NCBI GenBank assembly: GCA_963721725.1
Contig: CAVRLX010000003.1
Coordinates: 496,001-560,000 of the forward strand
Length of the DNA stretch: 64,000 nt
DNA from: RI-153 sp963721725
GTDB taxonomy: Bacteria; Chloroflexota; Anaerolineae; Caldilineales; Caldilineaceae
Direction: 5' to 3'
Both the position numbers and the translations under genes were made by a program. The notes below the pieces were generated by a model that saw only the letters and a list, made by a program, of their open reading frames with translations, was not told the DNA's origin and did no database searches. This document shows positions 9,974 through 18,937 of this stretch, one piece after another. Within the stretch, counting starts at the first letter, position 1. Each line of letters begins with the position of its first letter.

Positions 9974-10081
9974 CATTCCGGGAATGGACCACAAGCCCTT
10001 TGTTTGAAGCGTCAGCGTCTGGTCCATTCCCGGAATGGTCGCCTAACTCTGAAATGCACCCGATCGTGATGGGTGCATTTC
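9974..10081. terminator. Two intergenic hairpins between phospholipase D-like gene and gnd
   Basis: First hairpin: perfect 18-bp arms CATTCCGGGAATGGACCA (9974-9991) and 10020-10037. Second hairpin: perfect 11-bp arms GAAATGCACCC (10051-10061) and 10071-10081. The second may terminate the leftward phospholipase-like gene's neighbourhood or act on processing; neither has a long T run. Nothing else is visible in 9848-10106. Confidence 0.55.
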
Positions 10082-10106
10082 AAGTTGGGGGCGATGGCGC
10101 AGACAG

Positions 10107-12056
10107 CTAGGGCGCGCTCAGCGCCCAGTCGTGATCAAAGAGATCGCGCAGTCGATTGTAAATCTCGGCGTTTTCCACCAACAACACGGTTTCGCGGTTG
10201 AGTTTGTGGCTGACTTCGCCGCCGTTGAGGCTACCCACCATCGACCAGCGCTCGGCCCCAATCTGGATCAGCCCGGCTTTGGCGTGGATGCCCAGCCCGG
10301 CAGGGTTGCCCACTCGCGCTGCAATCGGGATGCCTTCGGCAGCCGCCAGATCATTCACATAGGCAACCGTGGCGGCATTGCTGCGTGCTGCGCGCGGGTC
10401 GTCAAAATAGCTGTCCAGCAGCACCCGCACGGTGACGCCGCGCCGGGCGGCGGCAATCAGCGCTTGCAGCCGTGGGTTGGGATCGGCAATAGGATTGCTG
10501 TTGCTTTCGCCCCAAAATTTGTGCTCGTACAGTTGCACCCAATCAATCGAATCCCCGCCCGCGGTGCGCGCCACTAGGGAGAGAATGCGGTTCGGCAGCG
10601 TCGCCTCTTCAGGCGCATTCACCACCCATGTCACGCTGGGAGAATGGGCCTGGATCACCTCGGCAAAAGTAGCCGGACGATCCGCAGGCATGGGCATGGG
10701 CAGCACATATTCCGGCGGCGGGCCATCGATTGCCGGGTCAAATGGGCGCAGATCGGCGAAGCGCGGCGGGTCCCAATCGGCGTCGAAAATTGCCGTCAAC
10801 GCCGTCACCGCAGCGGGCGCGTCGGTGAAAAGATAGAGGCCGCGGCGTCCCGGCGAGGTCATGCCATCAACAGGCGGCGGCATGGCCTCACGCGTGAAAT
10901 TCTCGCTGCCCAGCGCCACGCGCACACCATCGGCAATGGCATATTTGGCATGGGTATAGAGATAGCGTGTGCGATAGCCTGCCGGCGCGTTGGGGCGTGG
11001 GGTCATGTAGAGAATCTCGACGCCAGCAGCGTGGAGGCGGGCCAGCGCCCAGCGTTGCCCATTGTCAATCCCACCGGCGGGCGCGCCTTCCAGCAACATG
11101 CGAATCTTGACGCCGCGGCCAGCCGCAGCCAGCAACGCTTCGGTCAGTTCGGGATGTTCAAAGGTATAAAGGCTAAAATCCAGCGTGTACGCGGCAGCGT
11201 GGATGAAAGCTGCCAGCGCAGCATAGAGACCGTCTGGGCCAATCGCCACACTAAGGGCGGCATTGGTTTGGGCAGGCGATGGATAGAGCGTAGGCGGCGT
11301 CTGCCAGATCCGCCAGCCGGGGAAGAAGACCTGCCGCCCCCAGGCCAGATCGGCCAGATCACCGCTCCAATCGACGGCGCGGTCCGTGTCCAGCGGGCGA
11401 CCGGTGACGGTATCGGGTTTGCGCCGCCAGACCTGCCCGCCACTAGGAATAGCTCCGCGGGTATAGAGTTGGGCGGCTGCCCCTTGCCAGCCGGGGATCA
11501 CTGCCGTCTCGTTGCCATAGAGCAACGTATCCAAGACAAGACTGTCAGCACTCAGCAGGTGGATGCTGCCACCGCTGTTGGTCAATTTGGGCGCGCTGCC
11601 CATCAGATTAGGCACGGCGGGGTCGGATTCGCGCCATTCGCAGCCCGGGGAGAAGCCGAACGTTTGCTGAAACGCTGTTGCTTCACGCGCACACCAGAGT
11701 TGACCATAGGCGGGCAAGGTCAGCGTGCTGGTGAGGGGAACCGTGGCCGTGCGCCCGTTGGCGCGGATCTGCCAACCGGCGAGAGTGTGGGGAGTTTCAT
11801 CCAAGTTCCAAAGCAGCAGCGCTTCGTCGGCTTCGCCTGTGAGCGCGCTGTCAATGTGGGCGGCGGCGATTACCACCCGCGGCAAAGGGCGCTGGAGCAA
11901 GGGCAAATATACTTGGTGGGTTGTGGTAAAGGGGATGGAGAGGGCAAAGACAGGCTGTGTCTGGCGTGGAACAGGCGTGGACAACGCCGGCAGGGAATGT
12001 AGCCAGACGGCCAAGCCAATGGTGAGGAAACTCAGCATCCAACGCCGCAACCCCAT
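10107..12056 (-). CDS. Secreted protein with lamin-tail domain and two phospholipase D domains
   Basis: 649 residues. Residues 1-30 form a signal peptide (FLTIGLAVWLHSLPALS). Residues of about 60-190 look like a lamin-tail/LTD beta domain (LLWNLDETPHTLAGWQIRA). Two PLD-like domains follow. The first has the complete HxKxxxxD motif in THAKYAIADG with GSENFT. The second has IHAKAGLIQIG, where the Asp position is Gln, followed by VGSLNGGE. PLD-superfamily enzymes cleave phosphodiester bonds in lipids or nucleic acids; LTD domains are common on bacterial surface nucleases. An exported nuclease or phospholipase is therefore likely, substrate unknown. Confidence 0.78.
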   Translation of the reverse strand: MGLRRWMLSFLTIGLAVWLHSLPALSTPVPRQTQPVFALSIPFTTTHQVYLPLLQRPLPRVVIAAAHIDSALTGEADEALLLWNLDETPHTLAGWQIRANGRTATVPLTSTLTLPAYGQLWCAREATAFQQTFGFSPGCEWRESDPAVPNLMGSAPKLTNSGGSIHLLSADSLVLDTLLYGNETAVIPGWQGAAAQLYTRGAIPSGGQVWRRKPDTVTGRPLDTDRAVDWSGDLADLAWGRQVFFPGWRIWQTPPTLYPSPAQTNAALSVAIGPDGLYAALAAFIHAAAYTLDFSLYTFEHPELTEALLAAAGRGVKIRMLLEGAPAGGIDNGQRWALARLHAAGVEILYMTPRPNAPAGYRTRYLYTHAKYAIADGVRVALGSENFTREAMPPPVDGMTSPGRRGLYLFTDAPAAVTALTAIFDADWDPPRFADLRPFDPAIDGPPPEYVLPMPMPADRPATFAEVIQAHSPSVTWVVNAPEEATLPNRILSLVARTAGGDSIDWVQLYEHKFWGESNSNPIADPNPRLQALIAAARRGVTVRVLLDSYFDDPRAARSNAATVAYVNDLAAAEGIPIAARVGNPAGLGIHAKAGLIQIGAERWSMVGSLNGGEVSHKLNRETVLLVENAEIYNRLRDLFDHDWALSAP

Positions 12057-12100
12057 CGTTCACTCCTCTATGGTTCGTGCGTCTGTATAACCTAAGCTCT

Positions 12101-12292
12101 TCACGATTGGGATAAGGGGTCGGCATCGGCAAAGTGAGGAAGAATCGTGAAGTACGGAAACGCGTTGGCGTGACTATAGCATAGGCGGGTGGATTCCGCC
12201 ACGACGCCCGCGCCGAACTTGCCCGCGCCAATCACGCCAACGCGGATCGGTATTCCTGTGGCTGCGCGTTTGGCGAGCAGAGGATAGGACAT
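12101..12292 (-). pseudogene. N-terminal remnant of a SAF-domain NAD(P)-dependent oxidoreductase
   Basis: Reads MSYPLLAKRAATGIPIRVGVIGAGKFGAG from an ATG at 12292, the start of a Rossmann-fold family of homoserine dehydrogenase-like oxidoreductases with a C-terminal SAF domain (normally over 400 residues). Similarity stops after the nucleotide-binding loop and the frame ends after about 63 codons. It lies behind the DapA-family gene and ahead of the phospholipase-like gene. The rest of the gene appears deleted rather than frameshifted, because no continuation is visible in other frames. Confidence 0.6.
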
Positions 12293-12323
12293 GGTTTGCT
12301 CCAGTGTGGGGAGTGTAAAAATG

Positions 12324-12369
12324 AAAGGGTGACAAGGTGAAAGGGTGACATACCACCTTGTCACCCTTT
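12324..12369. terminator. Terminator hairpin after the DapA-family gene
   Basis: Perfect 16-bp arms AAAGGGTGACAAGGTG (12324-12339) and 12354-12369, with T runs on both sides. The stop codon of the leftward aldolase gene is at 12373-12371, directly beside the stem. Confidence 0.75.
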
Positions 12370-12370
12370 T

Positions 12371-13264
12371 TTATGCAGGGCTGTACAGCGCGTCGATGAT
12401 CTCGCTCAACTCGCGCCGGGTGAGCGCGTCCACGGCGGGGGCGGGGCCGCGTACGGTGGCGCTGGCAAGGATGCCACGGCGGCACAGCAACTCTTTGTGG
12501 ACGTGATAGAAGATGCCCGATCCCTGGGCGGCGATGCGGTTGATAGGCACAATCGTGCGGTCGAAGGCGGCGCGAGCGGCGCTTTCATCCCCCGCTTGAA
12601 AGAGATTCCAGACCTCAACGAAGGTCTCGGGTTGGCTGCAAAAGGGCATGGTCCCCACGGAGCCGCGGCGCATCTCTTCGATGAAATAGCTGCCCCCCGC
12701 CCCGCCAAAGACGGTGAGTACATCGCCGGCCTTTTCCACCATGTCCGCCACTTTGGGCGTAATCGGCTGGCTTTCCACTTTGATGTACCGCACCCATTCG
12801 CATTCATCGGCAAGTTGGCGCGCCAGCCCGGCAGAGATAGGCGCGCTCGGGGTATCTTGCAAGAAAATCGGGATCTGTACTGCGGCGGAAATGGCGCGGA
12901 AATAAGCGCGCACCTCATCGGCGGCGGCGGGCATGAAGGCCGGCGGCATGATCATCAGCGCGTCGGCTCCCAGGTCTTGGGCGCGCTGACTATAAAAGAC
13001 GGCCAGATCCGTGCCCGCCGCGCCGCTGTTGATCACCACGGGCACGCGCCCCGACACTGCATCCACCACAACCCGGATTACAGTATCGCGCTCGGCCTCG
13101 GAAAGCTTGAAAATTTCGCTGCCCAGGGCCACGCCCAGGCCGTGGACCCCGGCGTCGATGTTAAAATCGATGAGGCGGCGCAGACTGGCTTCGTCGATCT
13201 GGCTGGCTTCGTCAAAGGGCGTGACCAAAATTGGAAAGACGCCGCGCATAAGCTCACTTGCCAT
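12371..13264 (-). CDS. DapA/NanA-family aldolase (dihydrodipicolinate synthase-like)
   Basis: About 297 residues, a complete TIM barrel of the class I pyruvate-aldolase family. Visible are FPILVTPFD at the N-terminus, GSEIFKLS, PVVINSG and the Schiff-base Lys region YIKVES. The family covers dihydrodipicolinate synthase, N-acetylneuraminate lyase and 2-keto-3-deoxy sugar-acid aldolases. With many sugar-acid enzymes in this window, a 2-keto-3-deoxy-sugar-acid aldolase or dehydratase role is as likely as lysine synthesis. The start at 13264 (MASELMRGVF) is chosen because AGGAG lies 8 nt upstream; a longer frame to 13330 lacks support. Confidence 0.8.
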   Translation of the reverse strand: MASELMRGVFPILVTPFDEASQIDEASLRRLIDFNIDAGVHGLGVALGSEIFKLSEAERDTVIRVVVDAVSGRVPVVINSGAAGTDLAVFYSQRAQDLGADALMIMPPAFMPAAADEVRAYFRAISAAVQIPIFLQDTPSAPISAGLARQLADECEWVRYIKVESQPITPKVADMVEKAGDVLTVFGGAGGSYFIEEMRRGSVGTMPFCSQPETFVEVWNLFQAGDESAARAAFDRTIVPINRIAAQGSGIFYHVHKELLCRRGILASATVRGPAPAVDALTRRELSEIIDALYSPA

Positions 13265-13283
13265 TATGCATTCTCCTGTGGGG

Positions 13284-15909
13284 TTAGCCAGCCACGGGCT
13301 GGCGCTGTTGGCTGCGTTTGAGTGCTTCAATCAGTTGTGGGATCTGAAGCGGTTTGCCGACGTAATCATCCATGCCAGACTGAAGACAGCGTTCCTGATC
13401 TTCGACCATGACATTAGCCGTGAGGGCCACAATATAGGGTTGGACGACTCCGGCGCGCAACTGGCGGATTTGACGCGTGGCTTCCAAACCGTCCATTTCG
13501 GGCATTTGCACGTCCATCAGGATCAGATCGTAGGCTTGCCGGGAGACGGCTTCGACGGCTTCGATCCCATTCGCTACAGGATCGGCCTGATAGCCCAGCC
13601 GCTCTAAAATGCGCAGGGCCACTTTTTGGTTGACGATGTTGTCTTCTGCCAACAAGATGCGCAACGGAATCTCTTGACTCAGGATACCCGAAAAGGGCGA
13701 TGGCGGCGATACCGGCGCAGGCTGAACGTTCGTTTCAAAGAGTTTGCTCAGGGCAATGTAGAGTTGCATGTGTTTGACCGGCTTGGTCAACAGCGCCGAA
13801 AACTGGCGGCGTTCGTCGGGGCGAATCTGGCCTGCATCCAACGAGGTAAGCATGATCAGGGGCAAGGCGGAAAAAGGCGCGTCAGCATGGATGGCCTGGG
13901 CCAGTTCAATCCCATCCATGACAGGCATTTGCATGTCCATGATGACCACATCAAAGGCTGTGCGGTTGGCATGCAGACACGCCAGCGCTTCGGTGCCGCT
14001 CAAAACAGCCACGCTTTCCATGCCCCAGCGCTCAGTCTGGTGGGTGAGGATGCGGCAATTGGTGGCGTTGTCGTCCACAATCAGCGCTCGTTTTTGGCGC
14101 AGATGGCCCTCTTCTTGATAACGGCGTGTGCTGGCCGGGGCAGCCTGGGCCAAAATTGTAAAATGGAAGATTGATCCTTGACCCTGTGCACTTTCCACCC
14201 ACATGTTGCCGCCCATCAATTCGGTGAGGCGGCGACTAATGGCAAGCCCCAACCCTGTGCCGCCATATTTGCGCGTGGTGGATGCGTCCACCTGGCTAAA
14301 CGATCTGGAAGAGCCGATACATGCGATCTTCAGGGATGCCAATCCCGGTGTCGCGCACACGGAAGTGCAGGCAATAGCCATTGCCATCTTTATCTAATTC
14401 GGACCCCACCGAGACCACAATTTCGCCCTGGGTGGTAAATTTCACGGCGTTGCCCACAAGATTGGCTAACACTTGGCGCAGCCGTGTGGAATCCTGCACA
14501 ATGGCTTGGGGCGTACTTTCTTCCAAGTGATAAGCCAGTTCCAATCCCTTTTGGGCAGCCTTGGCCGCGAAGAGATCAATGGTCTCTTCAATGCAGACAC
14601 GCAAGTCAAAAGGTTGACTTTCCAGTTCCAGTTTGCCCGATTCAATTTTCGAGAAGTCGAGAATATCGTTGATGATGTTGAGCAACGTATCACCGCTGAC
14701 CCGGATCGTCTCGACAAAATCGCGCTGTTCTTCGCTGAGCGGTGTATCAAGCAACAGGCTCGTCATGCCGATGACTGCGTTCATGGGGGTACGGATCTCG
14801 TGGCTCATGTTGGCGAGAAATTCCGATTTGGCTCTGCTGGCCGATTGAGCGGTAGCGGCCAGTTCGGTGGCGTAATGCACCGATTTCTCCAACTGTACGT
14901 TGGCAGCTTCGGCCTCTTCTTTTGCCAAACGCAGCACAATATCGGCGGTGCGGCGCTCGGTGATGTCGTCAATGGTTCCGGCAATCCCAACCACCGCGCC
15001 CGTGTTGTCATGGGTGGGCCGAACCATAACTTCGACCCAACGAACCGTGCCAGCCCGGGTGAGAATGCGAACGACATGGCGGGTTTTGCTATCCTCGCCG
15101 CTTAAGAGCGGGCGCAGCCAAACCCGAATGGCGTCGTGATCGTCGGCGGGGACAATCTCCAAAAAATGTTTGCCCAAGCTTTCATCCACGCAATAGCCAG
15201 TGAGTTCTGTCCAAGCCAAATTGAGCAGCGTCCAACGGCCATCCAGGCCAGTGCGAAAGATCACCTGGGTGACATCTTCCACCACGGAACGGTAGCGGCT
15301 TTCACTTTCCATCAGATCCGACTCGGCGCGCTCGTTGTTAGAGATGAAATAGAGCGCAAACAGGGCGACAGTGATCAGAGAGACAGGAAATGTGGTGACC
15401 TCTACCCAATAGGCAGCAGAGGGCGATGTGTTCCAAATGGCGGCAAAGCTGTAGTCCGTCAGTTCGAGGATGACAAAACAGAGCGCCGTAATGCTAAAGG
15501 CCAGGATTGTCTTTTTCCAATAGCGTGTGCCCAGCAGCGCGGGCGGGGCGAAGATGGCAGCGAAAAAGAGCAAATGGGTTCCAGATTCGCGGCCCAGCGC
15601 ACCCGCTACCAAAAAGATGGCAAAATTACCGCCCAGGATAATCGAAAAACGGGCCAGATCTAAATGCCCGCGGGCATTGGCAACCAGGGCGGCCACAAAA
15701 AAAAGCGCATCAAACGAAACCATAATTCCCAGCGAAAAAGCACCGGTTAGATAGTAAATGGAGCTATAGAGAACGCAGATCAGAACAGCGGTCAGGCCAA
15801 TTTGATTGGTCAGAATGACGCGGCGAACCTGCAATCCAGACACATTGGCGTGGACGCCCTGCCGAGAAAAGCTACGCCACCACTGGCGCAAACGATGGAT
15901 AGCTGTCAC
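13284..15909 (-). CDS. Membrane hybrid sensor histidine kinase with two receivers, one frameshift
   Basis: Two frames form one gene: the upstream part ends RMYRLFQ and the downstream part continues SFSQVDASTTRKYGGTGLG. Removing the base at 14304 joins them exactly in the middle of the HATPase domain, giving about 874 residues. The N-terminus has about six membrane helices, followed by a PAS domain, a HisKA box with SHEIRTPMNAVIGM (His370), HATPase_c with DTGIGIPE, and two C-terminal receivers with acceptor Asp in IMDMQMPVMDG and LMDVQMPEMDG. It is a BarA/TorS-like membrane phosphorelay kinase without a visible Hpt domain. It is upstream of the DapA-family gene with a 19-nt gap. Confidence 0.87.
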
Positions 15910-16033
15910 AGTATAATCCTAGTTTCAATGAGCAGAGCGGGGGGTGCGGCTTCTACGACGAGAGACAAAGGGCAAAAAAATCGTACTCAATCGGTTGTCA
16001 GACAACAATCGGGAAGATGATGTAATTTTGTGG

Positions 16034-17269
16034 CTATTTTTCGACATCGCTCCAGGTCGGCGCTGGCGGTAATAGTTCGACAAGGCGGCTCACAGCCCGA
16101 TTCAACACATCATCAAGCGTTTGAGCAGCCATGCCGCCGCCTTGGGCAAAATCAGGCCGACCGCCACCACTACCGCCAACTTCGCGCAATACTTCGCGGA
16201 GGAGTTGGCCCATGTTGAGATCCAATCCCTCGGAGCGGGCAAAGATGGCAGTGCCTTTATCGCCACTTTCGCAACAGAGCAGCGCCACGACACGCGGCTG
16301 GGCTTGCAAGGTCTGGGCCAATCCTTTGAGGGCGCTGGCATCCAGATCATGTTGCACTTGGGCGATGAGGCGCACGCCCCCGACGAATCGGGCCGCCGCC
16401 AGCAGCGCCGTCGCTCGATGCGTGAGCAATTCGGCTTGTAGCGCGCGCAGGGTGCGATCCAACTCTTTGTTATGGGCCTGTAACTTTTCCACCAGCCCCG
16501 GCACATCCTCAAAAGCCGCATCCACCAAAGCGGCTGTGGTGGCAAGCACAGCGCGCCGCTGCTGGTAATCACGAAGTGCCCGTCCTCCGCACACAAAATA
16601 CACGCGGCTCTGGCGGCGCATCTTTTCCACGCGCACCAGCGAGAGCAGCCCGATCTCGGAGGTCTGGCGCACGTGAGTTCCGCCACAGGCCGACCAATCA
16701 AAGCTATCGATCTCGACAATGCGGATCGCTCCGCTGACTTTGGGCGGGCGGCGCAGCGGAATGCGGGGCAGGTCGGCGTCGGTGACCCAATAGGCGCGAA
16801 TGGGCCGATTGTGCCAGATTAGGGCATTCGCCTTTTCTTCAATCGCGTGCAGATCGTTGGCGGTGAGGCTCTCCCCTTCCAGATCCAAGGTATTGAGGCT
16901 GTCGCCAAAGTGGACAGAGACGGTTTCCAACCCCAATGTTTGATAGAAAAGCTGGGAGAGCAGATGTTGTCCGGCATGTTGTTGCATGTGATCATAGCGG
17001 CGCGGCCAGTCAATTTTGCCCAGCACGCGCATGGCTTTGGATAACGGTTCGGCCAGAGTGTGGATGACCTCGCCGCGGCTGCCCACCGTGACATTGGTCA
17101 CGGCGACGCCATCCAGCGTGCCGAGATCGTGCGGTTGCCCACCCGATGTGGGATAGAAAAAGCTGCGATCCAGTCGCACAGCAGGATGGCCCTCATGGGT
17201 GAAGGTCTCCAACACGGTGGCTTCAAAGTCTGTGGTGTAGGCATCGTCATAATAAGGGCGGTCGGTCAT
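16034..17269 (-). CDS. alaX: AlaX-type alanyl-tRNA editing protein (long form with DHHA1)
   Basis: About 411 residues. The editing-domain zinc motifs are complete: HxxxH in HMQQHAGQHLL and CxxxH in ACGGTHVRQ. A C-terminal DHHA1 domain with a glycine-rich GGSGGGRPDFAQGGG loop makes this the AlaX-L form. It hydrolyses mischarged Ser-tRNA(Ala) or Gly-tRNA(Ala) in trans. The ATG at 17269 overlaps the recF stop codon (ATGA) and follows AGGAGA, so translation is coupled to recF; a longer frame to 17365 lies within recF and is rejected. Confidence 0.9.
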   Translation of the reverse strand: MTDRPYYDDAYTTDFEATVLETFTHEGHPAVRLDRSFFYPTSGGQPHDLGTLDGVAVTNVTVGSRGEVIHTLAEPLSKAMRVLGKIDWPRRYDHMQQHAGQHLLSQLFYQTLGLETVSVHFGDSLNTLDLEGESLTANDLHAIEEKANALIWHNRPIRAYWVTDADLPRIPLRRPPKVSGAIRIVEIDSFDWSACGGTHVRQTSEIGLLSLVRVEKMRRQSRVYFVCGGRALRDYQQRRAVLATTAALVDAAFEDVPGLVEKLQAHNKELDRTLRALQAELLTHRATALLAAARFVGGVRLIAQVQHDLDASALKGLAQTLQAQPRVVALLCCESGDKGTAIFARSEGLDLNMGQLLREVLREVGGSGGGRPDFAQGGGMAAQTLDDVLNRAVSRLVELLPPAPTWSDVEK

Positions 17270-18528
17270 GGCTTCTCCTCGGCGCTCTGCACGGCGGCTA
17301 CATGCCCGGCATCTACATGCAGGCGTTGGGCCTGGGCAAGAAAGGTGTTGGAAAAATCGCTCCAATCGGTGGTGGTGACCACGGCCTGTTCGACGCCTTC
17401 CAGCACGGAAAGCAGCATCTCGCGGCGGGTGGCGTCAAGTTCGCTCATGACATCGTCCAACAGCAAGAGCGGGGTTTCGCCGGTGTCGGCGGTCATGGTC
17501 TCCATTTCGGCCAACTTTAGCGCCAGTGCCGCCGTGCGCTGTTGGCCGCGGCTGCCATAAGTGCGCAGATCGCGCCCATTGACCACAAAGACTAGGTCGT
17601 CTCGGTGCGGACCATAGAGCGTGTTGGCGGCGGCTAATTCGCGGTCGCGGCGGCTTTCCAGTTTGCGCTGAAAGCTCTCGGTGAGCGCTTTTACCGTTGG
17701 CACAGCATCGGGCAGACGGGTCAACGCTGGCGTGGTGTCGCCGTCCATCAACCGCCGATAATCGGCCTCGTTCAGATAGCCAGGGTTGAAACTGGGCAGA
17801 TAGGCGAGATGCAACGCTTCACGCTCGCTGGATAGCTGGGCATGGCGCAGGCGGGCGATGGGGTCCATGTGGGCCAGAAAGGTGTAGCGACGATGCAGTA
17901 CATAGGCCCCGTGGTGCACCAGTTGATCATCCCAAAAGGCCAGTTGGGCCGCCACCGCCGGATCGCGCGGGCTGATACCCTCGTCGCGCAGTTGGCGCAG
18001 CAGGCTGTTGCGCTGGGTCACCACTTTTTGATAGCGCGAGAGATGCTGGCAATAGGCCCGTTCGATCTGACAGAGGGCAATATCCACGTAGCGACGGCGC
18101 TCGACGGGGCTGCCCGCCACCAATACCACATCTTCGGGCAAAAAAAGTACGGCGCGCATCTCGCCGATCAGATCAATGCCGCGCCGGTTGACGCCGTTGA
18201 TGCGGATCTGTTTAGTGTAGTGGTGGTTGCCGTTGTTGCGCGGGGTAAAGAGCACTTCCAATGTCTGGCGAGCGTCGTCTTTTTCCACCGTCCCCGTGAT
18301 CTGGCTATAGGGGATGGGTTCCTCGTCGGCGCTCCAGCCCACCACCTCACGTTCGCTGCGCGCATGGCTGGATTTGCTGGTGGCAAGATAGTAAATTGCT
18401 TCAAGGAGATTGGTCTTACCCTGGGCATTGCGCCCCTGGATCAGCGTCAGCGGCGCGTTGAAATCCAACGAGAGGTGTGCGTAGTTGCGGAAGTGGGTAA
18501 GGTCAAGATGGGTGAGAAACAAAACCAC
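17266..18528 (-). CDS. recF: DNA replication and repair protein RecF
   Basis: 420 residues. Walker A GRNAQGKT at 32-39, the ABC signature GSRGQQRTAALALKLAE and Walker B PLLLLDDVMSELD identify RecF, an SMC-like ATPase that loads RecA at gapped DNA with RecO and RecR. The start is GTG at 18528, with GGAG six nt upstream, both inside the end of a broken DUF5615 gene. The usual dnaA-dnaN neighbours are absent; instead alaX overlaps its 3-prime end. Confidence 0.93.
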   Translation of the reverse strand: MVLFLTHLDLTHFRNYAHLSLDFNAPLTLIQGRNAQGKTNLLEAIYYLATSKSSHARSEREVVGWSADEEPIPYSQITGTVEKDDARQTLEVLFTPRNNGNHHYTKQIRINGVNRRGIDLIGEMRAVLFLPEDVVLVAGSPVERRRYVDIALCQIERAYCQHLSRYQKVVTQRNSLLRQLRDEGISPRDPAVAAQLAFWDDQLVHHGAYVLHRRYTFLAHMDPIARLRHAQLSSEREALHLAYLPSFNPGYLNEADYRRLMDGDTTPALTRLPDAVPTVKALTESFQRKLESRRDRELAAANTLYGPHRDDLVFVVNGRDLRTYGSRGQQRTAALALKLAEMETMTADTGETPLLLLDDVMSELDATRREMLLSVLEGVEQAVVTTTDWSDFSNTFLAQAQRLHVDAGHVAAVQSAEEKP

Positions 18529-18731
18529 TAGCTCCAGTTGCCAAGAAATTCGACGCGGTCCACCATCTCCCCATGGGAGCGATGGGCAAACAAAACAAGA
18601 AGGCGGCGTAGTTGTTCACCCACTGTAAAGCGTTGCTGTTGACCGATAATGATTCCAGCGTGGTGCAAACCTTGCTCTAGGGATTGCGTGTGGAGTTGAA
18701 AGAAATCTCCGGCGTTGTATGTAAAATCTGT
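18528..18731 (-). pseudogene. C-terminal fragment of a DUF5615 PIN-like toxin
   Basis: Read leftwards from about 18731, one frame gives NAGDFFQLHTQ, GLHHAGIIIGQQQRFTVGEQ and RVEFLGNWS, ending at a TAG that overlaps the recF GTG. These match the second half of DUF5615-family PIN-like proteins, usually encoded directly behind a DUF433 partner. The N-terminal half with the first catalytic Asp residues is missing. The frame overlaps the DUF433 remnant, so a deletion of roughly 200-250 bp probably fused the two genes. Confidence 0.7.
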
Positions 18732-18913
18732 GCTACGTCGAGGTGTCCTTCATAATTTGCCACAATCTCGTCTGCGGTCCAGCCCATCTTGTACCAGCCA
18801 ACAATACGCATGACCGTAACTCCTGTGCCTGCAATTTTGGCACGTCCACCCTTCACGCCTGCAATATGCTCAAGTAATGCTCCAATATCAACGCTCGACG
18901 AGAGTGTTTCCAC
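18677..18913 (-). pseudogene. DUF433 antitoxin-like protein with truncated C-terminus
   Basis: 78 codons. Residues 15-60 (GVKGGRAKIAGTGVTVMRIVGWYKMGWTADEI in part) follow the DUF433 winged-helix family, but after HLDVAQIL the expected helical C-terminus is replaced by an unrelated tail that reads the DUF5615 gene in another frame. DUF433 proteins are thought to be antitoxins of the DUF5615 PIN-like nucleases. Without the toxin's first half the pair is unlikely to work as an intact module. Confidence 0.68.
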
Positions 18914-18937
18914 AGCGTACCTCCTACTACCTATACT

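Noticed and set aside
10644..12002. A 452-codon frame opposite the phospholipase D-like gene
   Set aside because: Antisense shadow in GC-rich coding sequence; its translation has no domain, while the other strand has two PLD domains and a signal peptide.
14296..15909. Separate histidine kinase and separate double-receiver protein
   Set aside because: The break falls inside the HATPase domain and removal of one base joins both parts exactly, so it is one gene.
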